Shown in pieces: positions 37,084 through 47,102 of a DNA stretch of 64,000 nt (positions within the stretch are counted from its first letter, which is position 1; each line of letters starts with the position of its first letter). A model generated the notes under the pieces. The model was not told where the DNA came from, searched no databases, and saw only the letters and a program-made list of their open reading frames with translations. The translations under genes and the position numbers were made by a program. Origin of the DNA: Manihot esculenta (lineage: Eukaryota > Streptophyta > Magnoliopsida > Malpighiales > Euphorbiaceae). The DNA is taken from assembly GCF_001659605.2 (NCBI RefSeq), contig NC_035172.2, positions 30,183,342 through 30,247,341 of the forward strand, in the 5' to 3' direction.

Positions 37084-38735
37084 ATGAGAGGACGAGGACG
37101 TGGATCTTCATCACGAGGTCGAGGAGACCATGGCAGGGGTAATGACCACACAAGTGAATCACAGAATTTCAATCAAGATTTGGTGCAATACACTGCTTTG
37201 ATTCCTAGACCAGACCAGGGTGAGAGATCCACACAGGGTGCTGCACCATCCACTCCTGCTTCAGTGCACACATCTGCTACTACCTCAGCTCCCATTGGTT
37301 TGCCACCTATTGCATCGACGGCTACATCTGCATCTGCATCTGCTTCTGCTTCTGGTAGTTGTGCACCTACAGGACACAGACCACATATTTCCTTAGTAAA
37401 CTCAATGTGAGTAAAATTTATAAATATTTTTAAATATCCATTTAATTTCTGTACTTATTTCAAAATAATTATTTTGTCAATTACTCTTTTACAGTATGCA
37501 GCCTTCTGATCCGATTGCTAGGCGGATTACCTTGATCTTCAAGGAAAAGTTAGTAGCAGATGGCTATTGTTGGAAAAATATACCTGAAGAGGTTAAAGAA
37601 TTCTATTGGCAAGAATTTAAGGTAATACAAATTATATTGTACGTGTGATTAATTTTACTGTGCATTATTTGTCATTAAATGTGAGTAATATTACAGAAAG
37701 ACTTCTTATGGGAGGAGGCAATAGAACAACTTATGAAGATAGCTTGGAGGAAGAAAGCTGCCAAGCGGTATCGTAGCCTTATGTGTAGCGTAAGGAATGG
37801 GAAGGAGAAGAGACTATCACTGACAGAAGGAGTAATGGATGCATGGCAATCCGCTTGGGGAGCAACTGAGTATAAAGAGAAATGCAAAAAATTCTCAAAT
37901 AACAGAAAGAGTGAAACAGGTGGGCAAGGCGTTGGCCCATCAAGACATTGTGGAGGATCCATATCTCAGTATAGGCATCAAGAACATATGGTACGTAATA
38001 TTCATTCTCACTTAAAATTTTTCAAATACTTTAAATTTTATCCAATTTATTGTGAATTTATATTGAAGCATGTTATTACTATTTATATTTTACTTGCAGC
38101 GCGAAAGACTAGGCAGAGATCCTCTACCTCATGAGTTATTTGAGGCTACGCATAAGAAGAAGGGTACCTCAGAGTTTGTTGATGCACGCTCAAAGGCCAT
38201 TCATGTGAGAAATTAAATAAATTTATAGTAAATTATTTGATTTGTAGTTTATACTGTTATATCACATGGTATTTTTTTGAAGGACCGCTTTCTGACTTTG
38301 AAAGAGCAAGCATCACAGACAGATAATAACAGTAGTCAGGCATCCCGCATTGATGAGGCTCAGTTATACTTTGAGGCAGTAGGTGGAGAGAAAAAAAGAA
38401 GGGTGTATGGTCTTGGATCACAGGCTTCAGTTTTCTTCCCAAACAAGACTTTTGCTAGTACATCCTTCACATCAGCTCAGCAAAATCAGGATCTTCAAAA
38501 TGAAATGGCTGATCTCAGATGCAAGCTACAGGAGCGTGAGGATAATGAACAAACATTGCTTGAGCAAAATGTGCGGATTACCTCTGAGCTCTCACATATG
38601 AAGGATTTACTTATGCAGCTTGTGAGTCAAAGACAAGGCAACCAGCCTTCAGTTCCCGGTGAGGGAACTTCTGCACAGCCTCCTGATCAAGCAGATGAAA
38701 CTAATGATAAGGACGAGGACGAGGACGAGGACTAG
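37084..38735 (+). CDS. CACTA TNPA-like protein (plant transposase, Ptta/En/Spm type)
   Basis: Five exons with consensus splice sites, all phases agreeing: 37084-37406, 37495-37621, 37697-37990, 38100-38204 and 38283-38735, giving 433 aa with no stop. N-terminus RGRGRGSSSRGRG, then a Ser/Thr/Ala/Pro-rich linker. The conserved domain (about 110-320) includes RRITLIFKEKL, GYCWKNIPEEVKEFYW and ARSKAIHDRF. A coiled coil of about 60 residues follows (NEMADLRCKLQEREDNEQ onward), and the end is DEDEDED. In En/Spm, TNPA binds subterminal repeats and pairs the ends. It lies directly after TNP2, about 90 bp away. Unlike TNP2 it is intact. Confidence 0.85.
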
Positions 38736-39115
38736 AACACTACACATTTATAGTTTCTTTTTTCATTACACATATGTACTAGGATAATAAATAATTTGTT
38801 AATTTTTTTAGTTTAAAATTGCACAACTTGATGTTTGGATATATGTTTGATTTGATTTACATAATATATGATATTGGATTTGAGTTCATTCATGACATTT
38901 GGTTTTTACATTTTGTTATTGAGATGAGTTGTAATAGGTGAGTGTATTTACAGGTTAAATTGTCTGATTAGATTATATAATTTATAATATTTTATTGTAA
39001 TTTTATAAATAGTAACGGATTAGTAACGGATTAAGTTGTTACTGATCCATAAAAAATAGTAACGGATTAGTAACGGATTAAGTTGTTACTGATCCGTTAA
39101 AAATAGTAACGGATT
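38736..39115 (+). repeat. CACTA 3' tail and right subterminal repeats, inner part
   Basis: About 270 bp of AT-rich 3' untranslated DNA, then from about 39010 repeated AGTAACGGATTAGTAACGG units, cut by the copia element inside a GGATT. Continues at 50290. Confidence 0.8.
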
Positions 39116-40541
39116 TGTTGGACCTAAATGTCCTAATCCTTGTTTTGATGATTAATAAATAATTGGTGTGCTACTAATTATTTCGAAGAGTGTTTGTATT
39201 GAGCTTGCAGGTCCCCTATTGAAACAAATGATATTGCTTCAATCACAAAAGTGAAAAGTGCCAATTTTGGAAGCATACTACAAGGAAGGGATCATAAAGT
39301 ATTTTTATTTATTATGCTTGTCATTTTATTCATTGTGAATTTCAAGTAATTAATTGTGATGGCTCAAGGGTTTTTTCATTTCTAAAAGTTCTTTTAGATA
39401 TGGCCACTTTTTTGAAGTACTTGACTTTCAGGGACCAAAATGAAATTTTCCAAAAGAAGTGATTTTGAATTTTTTTTTCATCAAAATGAAAGATCTAAAA
39501 ATATAGGTTGCAAAAGTTCAAACGGTTTGAAAAAAGGATTTTTACAGCCTAAGTTATGATTTTTCAAAGATTTAAAGAATTATTTTTTGCCCCCCTAAAG
39601 TCAGGGACAGAAACGAAAGTCCCCTATGTTCAGCCGCCGAACATTGACTTTCGGCCGCCGAAGGTGGGTTTTCAACCAGCCCCCTAAGTGTAACCTTCGG
39701 CTTCCGAAAGTGAGGGACAGAGACGAAAGTCCCACACCTTCGGCCGCCGAACATTTAACCTTCGGCCGCCGAAAGTGTGTTTTGGGTCTGCCTCCGAAGC
39801 CTAAAGTTTGGCTTCCGAAAGTGAGGAACAGAAACGAAAGTCCACCATGTTCGGCCGCCGAACATTGAGTTTAGGCCGCCGAAAGTTCAGTTTTAAAGGA
39901 ATAGTTTCTTCGCCCCAAATGGTTCGGCCGCCGAACTCTAAGCTTAGGCCGCCGAACCTGAGTTTTTCTGGGCACGGTATAACGGTTATTTCTGAACATA
40001 AACGGCTCTATTTGCATTTAATGCACCCCCAACGGCCATATTTATGAATGAACTATAAATACAACTTGTTTTTGTTGTTGTGAGGTTACAACAACCATCT
40101 AAGCAAACATTTATTGAGATTACAGCATTTTTTCATTCTCTCTCTCTCAAAACCTTGAGCCAAAGCATTGATTTCTTGAAAGATTGTTTTGAGTTGTAAT
40201 TGATTGGCTTTTCTGAGTGAGTAAAGGTTGATTGAGAGATTCTGTTGTTGTGAGTGTGGCATTGAGCAAAGAATTGCTCTTGAGTGAAAAAAGAGATTTG
40301 TAAAGAGCAAAGGCTTGCTCTAAGATTGTAAGGGTTTTGATCTTCACCCAAAGAAGATTTGATAGTGGAGTTGAACTCTCAAGTGGAGCTTGAGGAGAGG
40401 ACGTAGGCTTGGATAGCTGAACCTCTATAAATCTTTGTGTTGATTTTTCTCTTCCCTATTCTCTTCTAATTTCTTGTCTTTGCCATTAAATTTTTATAAA
40501 CCCAATTCACCCCCCCTCTTGGGTTGCCTCAAGGGACAACA
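39116..40541 (+). repeat. Copia 5' LTR
   Basis: TGTTGGACC...GGGACAACA, 1426 bp. It carries a run of TTCGG-N3-CCGAA inverted repeats at about 39630-39960 (including centre CTT at 39696-39708), upstream of the TATA box. It lacks a 21-bp segment present in the 3' LTR, between two AAAGTC repeats (about 39597-39602). Confidence 0.95.
40053..40061 (+). promoter_or_regulatory. TATA box of the copia 5' LTR
   Basis: CTATAAATA just downstream of the inverted-repeat array; the same box occurs at 49801-49809 in the 3' LTR. Confidence 0.65.
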
Positions 40542-40543
40542 AG

Positions 40544-40555
40544 TGGTATCAGAGC
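40544..40555 (+). other. Copia primer binding site (initiator-Met tRNA)
   Basis: TGGTATCAGAGC, two bases after the 5' LTR. Confidence 0.9.
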
Positions 40556-40602
40556 TAAGTCTCCCTTTCTTGAAGATATAATTATCTTGGAGTAAAGATC
40601 AA

Positions 40603-42531
40603 ATGGCAGCCCTCAATTCTCAAGAAGGTCAATCGGTTGTGAGACCACCTTTCTTTGATGGAAATGACTTTCTATATTGGAAAAATAGAATGTATTATTT
40701 CCTTAAATCAGAAGGAGTTGATTTGTGGGACATTGTAGAGAATGGGCCTTTCTTTCCCACAAGATTCATTGATGGAAACCAAGAGCAAAAACCTAAGAGT
40801 GAATGGAGTGAGCTAGAGAAGAGAAGGGTAGCCCTCAATGACAAAGCCATTCACATCTTGTTTTGTGCTCTTAGTAGAAGTGAGTACAACAAAGTGTGCA
40901 TGAAGTCCACCGCCAAGGAAATTTGGGATGCTTTGGTTGTCACTCATGAAGGTACCAATCAAGTCAAGGAAAACAAGATGGAATCCCTCATCTATCAATA
41001 TGAGTTGTTCAAGATGAAATCCGATGAAACTATTAGCCAAATGTATGATAGGTTCATTGAGATCATTGGAGGGATGAAATCTCTTGGGAAGACATTCACA
41101 AATGAAGAGTTGGTGAAGAAAATCCTAAGATGTCTACCTAAAGAATGGCTACCAAAGGTAACTTCCTTAAAGGATGCCAAAGACTTGACCAAAGTGCAAT
41201 TGGATGAACTCTTGGGGAATCTCATTGACTATGAGATGACTCTAAAGAGAGAGCAAGTGGAGGAACCTAGCAAGATGAAAAAGAACATTGCTCTAAGGGT
41301 AGCCTCTGAAGATACTAGTGAGGAAGAAGAAGAGATAAGTGAGGAAGAATTGGCCTTGGTAACTAGGAGAATAAGGAAGTTGCTTCTCCAAAATAAAAGG
41401 TTCATCCCAAGGAAGAATTTTAGAAAGGAAAAGGGTGAATCAAGCAAAAAGGAAGTAGTCATTTGCTATGAATGTAATAAGCCGGGTCACTACAAAGTGG
41501 ATTGTCCCAAGTTGAAGAAGCCTATCAAGAAGTTCAAGAAGAAGGCCTTCAAAGCAACATGGGATGAGTCAAGTGATTCCGAAGAAGAGGAAGTTGGTGA
41601 TGAAATTGCCAACATGTGCTTCATGGCTCTAGAGGAAAGCTCCGATGAGGTAACTACTCTTGATGACTTTACTTTAAATGATGATGATGTTGAGTTTTCA
41701 TATGATGAACTTGTAGGTGCTTTAAAATTGATGAATGATGAGCTTGAAAAAAGTCATAGGAAAAATAAAATTTTGAAATGTGAGTTAGCTAGCTTTAAAA
41801 AGGAAAGTGAGAACTCACTTAAGGAACCTTTACCCTCAAATGATTCTTTACAAAAATCCTTAGATGAGCTCTCACTAGAAAATAAAAATTTGAAAAATGA
41901 AATCCTTGAGTTGAAAAATTCTCTCTCAAAATTTTTAAAAGGCAAGGACAAACTTGATGAGATTTTAGACTCTCAAAGGTCTCCAAGCATCAAGTATGGC
42001 CTTGGCTATGATAAATCAACTCAAGCAAATTCTTCTAAAACCGTTTTTGTTAAAGCTACCAACTCACATGAACCTAAGGTTTCTAGCTCAAATGGAAATG
42101 TGCCTAAAGTTTCTAGTAGCAATATGTCTATGAGGAATGCACCTACAAAGAATGCTCATGTACACCAATTCACTAGTTACAACACTCATATAAGACACAC
42201 ACCTAGGCAATTTGCATATAAGAGAAATGATCATTATAGAACACACACTTCTAGTTCACAAAATCACCACTCTAATCATATCTCTTGCTCACATGCTTTT
42301 AATAAGCAAAGGAGAAATGGCCACATGAGAACTCAAACACACTCACTCACCTATGGACCTAGAGTGAGAAAGTTCAATGGTCATTGTCACTATTGTGGCA
42401 AGTTTGGTCATACCAACTATAAGTGCTCTATTAGAAAATTGCATCTTGGATATGGTAGCATATGGAAATTGGATAGTGGAATGACTAACCCCCAAGGACC
42501 CAAGTACATTTGGGTACCTAAAAGTGTTTGA
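40603..42531 (+). CDS. Copia gag
   Basis: 642 codons from ATG 40603 (MAALNSQEGQ). The N-terminal copia gag domain (FDGNDFLYWKNRMYYFLKS, then LFCALSRSEYNKV and VTHEGTNQVKENKM) is followed by acidic and basic linkers and zinc knuckle CYECNKPGHYKVDC (about residue 287). Next come a long coiled-coil-prone segment (KSLDELSLENKNLKNEILELK), a His/Ser/Asn-rich stretch and a second knuckle CHYCGKFGHTNYKC near the end. It forms the particle shell and binds RNA. The frame ends in TGA at 42529, and pol continues in another frame, so either a frameshift mutation or a recoding site lies at 42510-42546. Its length, with two knuckles and a coiled coil, fits Sirevirus gag. Confidence 0.9.
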   Translation: MAALNSQEGQSVVRPPFFDGNDFLYWKNRMYYFLKSEGVDLWDIVENGPFFPTRFIDGNQEQKPKSEWSELEKRRVALNDKAIHILFCALSRSEYNKVCMKSTAKEIWDALVVTHEGTNQVKENKMESLIYQYELFKMKSDETISQMYDRFIEIIGGMKSLGKTFTNEELVKKILRCLPKEWLPKVTSLKDAKDLTKVQLDELLGNLIDYEMTLKREQVEEPSKMKKNIALRVASEDTSEEEEEISEEELALVTRRIRKLLLQNKRFIPRKNFRKEKGESSKKEVVICYECNKPGHYKVDCPKLKKPIKKFKKKAFKATWDESSDSEEEEVGDEIANMCFMALEESSDEVTTLDDFTLNDDDVEFSYDELVGALKLMNDELEKSHRKNKILKCELASFKKESENSLKEPLPSNDSLQKSLDELSLENKNLKNEILELKNSLSKFLKGKDKLDEILDSQRSPSIKYGLGYDKSTQANSSKTVFVKATNSHEPKVSSSNGNVPKVSSSNMSMRNAPTKNAHVHQFTSYNTHIRHTPRQFAYKRNDHYRTHTSSSQNHHSNHISCSHAFNKQRRNGHMRTQTHSLTYGPRVRKFNGHCHYCGKFGHTNYKCSIRKLHLGYGSIWKLDSGMTNPQGPKYIWVPKSV

Positions 42532-42545
42532 ATTCTTTCTTTTAG

Positions 42546-44204
42546 GTGTGCTTGAAATCCTCAAAAATTGAAAGCAAATGGTATCTAGATAGTGGATGTT
42601 CAAGGCACATGACCGGAAACTCAAATCACTTCATCTCTCTTGAAAAGAAAGACGGAAGTGGACAAGTAACCTTTGGAGACAATGGAAAAGGTAAAATTGT
42701 TGGTATAGGTAAAGTCGGTAAGGAAAACTCTCCTATTCTTGATAAAGTTCTATTAGTTGATGGTTTGAAGCATAATTTGTTAAGTGTGAGTCAATTATGT
42801 GATAAAGGTTGTAGAGTTATCTTTGAACCAAAATCATGTTTTGTGTCTAGAATGTCGGATAACAAAATATTGTTTGTTGGTGAAAGAGTTGAGAATATTT
42901 ATCTTATTGACTTACAAGCTATGACTAACCAAGATATGAAGTGCTTTGTGTCTATTAGTGATAACTCTTGGATTTGGCATAGAAGGCTTTCTCATGCTAG
43001 CATGGATCTCCTCAAAAATTTGAGCAAAGATGAGCTAGTTGATGGTCTTCCAAAGATCAAATATGAAAAGGACAAAGTATGTGATGCATGTCAAATGGGT
43101 AAGCAAGTTAAGAGTTCCTTTAAAGCTATTAATAAGGTAATCTCTTCTAGACCTTTGCAACTCTTGCATATGGATTTATTTGGTCCAACTAGAGTAGCTA
43201 GTCTTGGTGGCATGCATTATGGGTTTGTTATAGTTGATGACTATTCTAGGTATACTTGGGTTGTGTTCCTTGCTCATAAGGATGATTGTTTTGATGCTTT
43301 TAAAAGTTTTACAAAGAAAGTTCAAAATGAAAAGGGTTTTCAAATTTCTTCTATAAGGAGTGATCATGGTAGAGAATTTGAAAATGAAAAATTTGAAACT
43401 TTTTGCAATAAGTTAGGGATCACTCATAATTTTTCATCTCCTAGGACTCCCCAACAAAATGGTGTTGTTGAAAGAAAAAATAGAACTCTTTTAGATATGG
43501 GGAGGACTATGTTAAGAGAGTATAATTTACCTACTTATTTTTGGGCGGAAGCCATAAATACGGCTTGTTATGTTTCAAATAGAGTTTTAATTAGACCTCT
43601 CCTAAATAAAACTCCTTATGAGCTTTGGAATGGAAGGAAACCTAGAGTTAGTTATTTTAGAGTTTTTGGTTGCAAATGCTTCATATTAAACAATAAGGAT
43701 AATCTAGGCAAATTTGACTCCAAAACCGATGAAGGTATCTTCCTAGGATACTCTATTTCTAGTAAATCATATAGAGTATTCAATAAAAGAACCTTGATAG
43801 TTGAAGAGTCAATGCATGTTGTTTTTGATGAATCTAATCCCTTTGCTTCTAGAAAGGAGGTATCTTGTGATGATGATCTTGTAGGTAACCTTGATGAGTT
43901 GACCATTGAAGATCCTCAATCTCATGGAGATCAATGTCAACCCAAGGAGGATTCAATAGATGTAAGGGAAGATGAAGTTGGACTTCAAGAGCAACAAATG
44001 CAAATTACACAAAGTCAAGGAGTCCAACATGACTTGCCAAAGGATTGGGCCTACAAGAAGGATCACCCCAAGGATCAAATAATTGGTGATACATCACAAG
44101 GGGTAACTACTAGATCCTCTCTTAGACATGTATGTAATAATATTGCATTCATATCTCATATAGAGCCTAAATCTATAGATGAGGCTATTGGTGATGAGAG
44201 TTGG
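42546..44204 (+). pseudogene. Copia pol, protease and integrase part
   Basis: Open frame of about 550 codons. Protease WYLDSGCSRHMTG lies at the start, then a pre-integrase zinc finger (WHRRLSHAS...CDACQMGKQ). The integrase core has LLHMDLFGP, the second Asp at IRSDHGREFEN and Glu at PQQNGVVERKN, followed by the GKCFILN/F-D-S-K-type C-terminal block (KFDSKTDEGIFLGYS). It is out of frame with gag. The frame runs into the 154-bp insertion at 44205 and stops at 44216. The real protein would continue at 44359 in the RT part, so this copy cannot make full pol. Confidence 0.88.
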
Positions 44205-44358
44205 GGTAAAGTGTGAGATCTTTACAGATCATGTATATGTTGTTATGTATGGGATTCCACAGGTTTCAGGAGGTATGTAGGCTTGCTACGGGTCCCGGCG
44301 GCCTTAAGCCGATCTGGATCCTAGCGCCGGTAACGGGTCGGATTTCCGGGTCGTTACA
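44205..44358 (+). mobile_element. 154-bp gypsy LTR-tail insertion in copia pol
   Basis: Flanked by 5-bp duplication GTTGG (44200-44204 and 44359-44363). Its last ~85 bases (from about 44279) match the 3' end of gypsy-1/gypsy-2 LTRs (GGCTTGCTACGGGTCCCGG ... GGGTCGTTACA). Its left end starts GGTAAAGTGTG, not the expected TG, and the first ~70 bases are not recognisable. It is either a severely deleted solo LTR or a very short non-autonomous element. Confidence 0.75.
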
Positions 44359-45851
44359 GTTGGGTTCTTGCTATGCAAGAAGAACTCAACCAATTTGAAA
44401 GGAACAAGGTTTGGACCTTAGTGTCTAGACCAAAACATCACCCCACCATAGGCACCAAATGGGTGTTTAGAAACAAGCTTGATGAAGATGGCAATATCAT
44501 AAGGAACAAAGCTAGGTTGGTAGCTAAAGGCTATAACCAAGAGGAGGGCATAGACTATGATGAAACTTTTGCCCCCGTAGCTAGATTAGAAGCCATTAGA
44601 ATCTTGCTTGCATATGCATCATACATGAATTTTAATCTCTTTCAAATGGATGTGAAAAGTGCCTTTTTAAATGGTTTTATTGAGGAGGAGGTTTATGTTG
44701 AGCAACCTCCGGGGTTTGAAAATCATGCCTTTCCAAATCATGTTTTTAAATTGTCTAAAGCTTTATATGGTTTAAAACAAGCTCCTAGAGCTTGGTATGA
44801 AAGACTAAGTAATTTTCTTTTGCAAAATAGTTTTTCAAAAGGCAAAGTGGATACAACTCTTTTTGTCAAAAATCATGAAAATGACATCCTTGTGGTACAA
44901 ATATATGTTGATGATATTATATTTGGTGATACTAATGTGTGCTTGTGTGAAGAGTTTTCAAAAGTTATGAAAAGCGAGTTTGAGATGAGCATGATGGGAG
45001 AACTCAAATTCTTCCTTGGGCTTCAAATCAAACAAGCTAAGGATGGCATCTTCATCAACCAAGCCAAATACACAAAGGAGCTAATCAAAAGGTTTGGAAT
45101 GGAGAATTGCAAGCCAAGTAGAACTCCAATGAGCACAAACACCAAACTTAACAAGGATGAAAAGGGTAAGCCTATTGATGAAAAGCTTTATAGAGGTATG
45201 ATCGGAAGCCTTTTATATCTAACCGCATCTAGACCGGATATCATGTTTTCCGTATGTTTATGTGCACGTTTTCAATCATGTCCTAAAGAGTCTCATTTGC
45301 ATGCCGTTAAACGCATTCTTAGATATTTACATGGCACATTGCATTTGGGGTTATGGTATCCTAGAAGTTCATCCTTTAGGATATGTTCCTACTCGGATGC
45401 CGACTTTGCCGGAAGCATTCTTGATAGGAAGAGTACCTCGGGTACTTGTCAACTTCTAGGACAATCCCTTGTTTCTTGGTGTAGCAAGAAACAAAATTCG
45501 GTTGCACTATCAACCGCCGAAGCCGAATATGTGGCGGCGGGTCTTTGTTGTAGTCAAGTCCTTTGGATTAAACAACAATTAAGAGATTTTGAAGTATCTC
45601 TTGATCACATTCCTATTAAATGTGATAATACAAGTGCAATCAATCTAACCAAGAACCCCATTCAACATTCTAGAACTAAGCATATTGACATTAGACGTCA
45701 TTTCATTCGTGATCATGTGCTAAATGGTGATGTTGTTCTTGAGTTTGTGGATACAAACAACCAACTAGCTGATATTTTCACTAAACCTTTAAATGAAGAA
45801 AGATTTAACTTCATTAAAAGGGAATTGGGAATGCTAGATGGTGGTTGTTGA
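44359..45851 (+). pseudogene. Copia pol, reverse transcriptase and RNase H part
   Basis: Continuous from the insertion to the stop at 45851; the longest ATG-started frame begins at 44373. RT starts at [13 protein letters not shown] and includes [34 protein letters not shown] and the catalytic YVDDIIFG (about 44905-44930). RNase H shows [21 protein letters not shown] and [14 protein letters not shown], ending with DIFTKPL and [14 protein letters not shown]. All key residues are present, so this part is well kept. It is severed from protease-integrase by the 154-bp insertion. Confidence 0.9.
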
Positions 45852-47102
45852 GTGTATATTTTTTTGTGTGTGTATCTTTTTGAAAGCATGTCAAAAATTG
45901 TTTGTTATAGTTTTATTTTCTTTTAAAACAAAAAGGGGGAGGGGAAGCCCAAAAATTCCAGGTTCGGAGGCACTTTCGGCCCCCTAACCTTCAATTTCAA
46001 GGGCAATATGAAAAGCGGGAACTTTTCTGTCTTTTTTTTCTTTTTCTTTTTCGGCCGCCTAACATTCTATTCGGCCGCCGAACATTGTGAAGTTCGGCCG
46101 CCGAAATTTAAGTTCGGCCCCCTAAACTTGCCCAGGTTCGGCCGCCGAAGATTAGTTCGGCCGCCGAAACTGCGCGTTCCTTAAAAACCCCCGCGACAGC
46201 TCATCATCTTCCTCGCGTGACTCTCTCTCTCCTCGAAGCTTTCCCTCTCTTTCCCGTAGCTCTCCTCCTCTCCCTGTCCCAAATCGCCCGTTTTGAGCCC
46301 CATTTTCTTCAAAAACTTCCATTTTTACTCTGTTTTTCCCTCTGAAACACCAAAAATCAGCTTCGTTTCTCCCCACGGAACCCATTTTCGAGATTTCGCA
46401 TTTGGGTAAGTTTTCTGTTTTCTCTCTCTATTTTTTATGGGTTTTCCTTATTTTTAATGATTTATCTTGTGTTTAGTTCCTTATATGACTAGGGTTGTGT
46501 TCTTAATAAGTTTTGTTGAAATGTTTATATATATAAAATCTGCTGGTTATTTTCTTTTTTTTTTTTTTTTTTTTTGTTGCTGTTTTGTTAGGTTGGTTTT
46601 GTTTTACAATTTCTCTTGTTTTAATGCTATCTGTTAATTAAATAGCTGGGTTGTTGATTTAACATGCTGTTGCTTTGACATTGTTGTGATTAGCTGGGTT
46701 ATCCTATTGATAGTTGCATATTTATAAAACTGCTTTTTTTTTAATTACTCTGTTAAAATGTGCATAAGGCAAGCTGGGTTGATTTGTTTGATTTTGTTAA
46801 TGGGCATTTTGCAGTAACTGATTAGCTGGGTTATTGATAGCTGTGTTTATATTTATTTTAAACTGCCTATCTTTTGCTCTCTGTAAGCTGGACAACAGGT
46901 AGCTGGTTATATACATATACTCTGCCCATTTTTTTGTTGTTGCTCTTTGTTAACTGGGTATATATATATACTGGTTTTTGAATATGAGACTATGATGCTT
47001 ATTGGCTGTGATTGTGATTATGGGTTGAGTTTGTGGTAGTGTGTTGCTTATGGGTATCTTTTTTTTTTTTTCATTTGCCTCTGTAGCTGTTGGTTGGTTA
47101 AA
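45852..47102 (+). other. Copia 3' region between pol and extra ORF
   Basis: Begins with a polypurine run AAAAAGGGGGAGGGG (about 45931). A cluster of TTCGG-N3-CCGAA copies and decayed variants follows at about 46045-46170, then a CT-rich stretch. From 46600 to 46960 GCTGGGTT or close variants recur about seven times in otherwise T-rich DNA. An acceptor-like (T)n...GTAG near 47085 precedes the extra ORF, so this may be an intron as in other Sireviruses with spliced 3' ORFs (inference). Confidence 0.6.

Noticed and set aside
42512..42545. 34-base GT...AG 'intron' between copia gag and pol
   Set aside because: Far below the minimum length for plant introns; a frame shift is the simpler reading.
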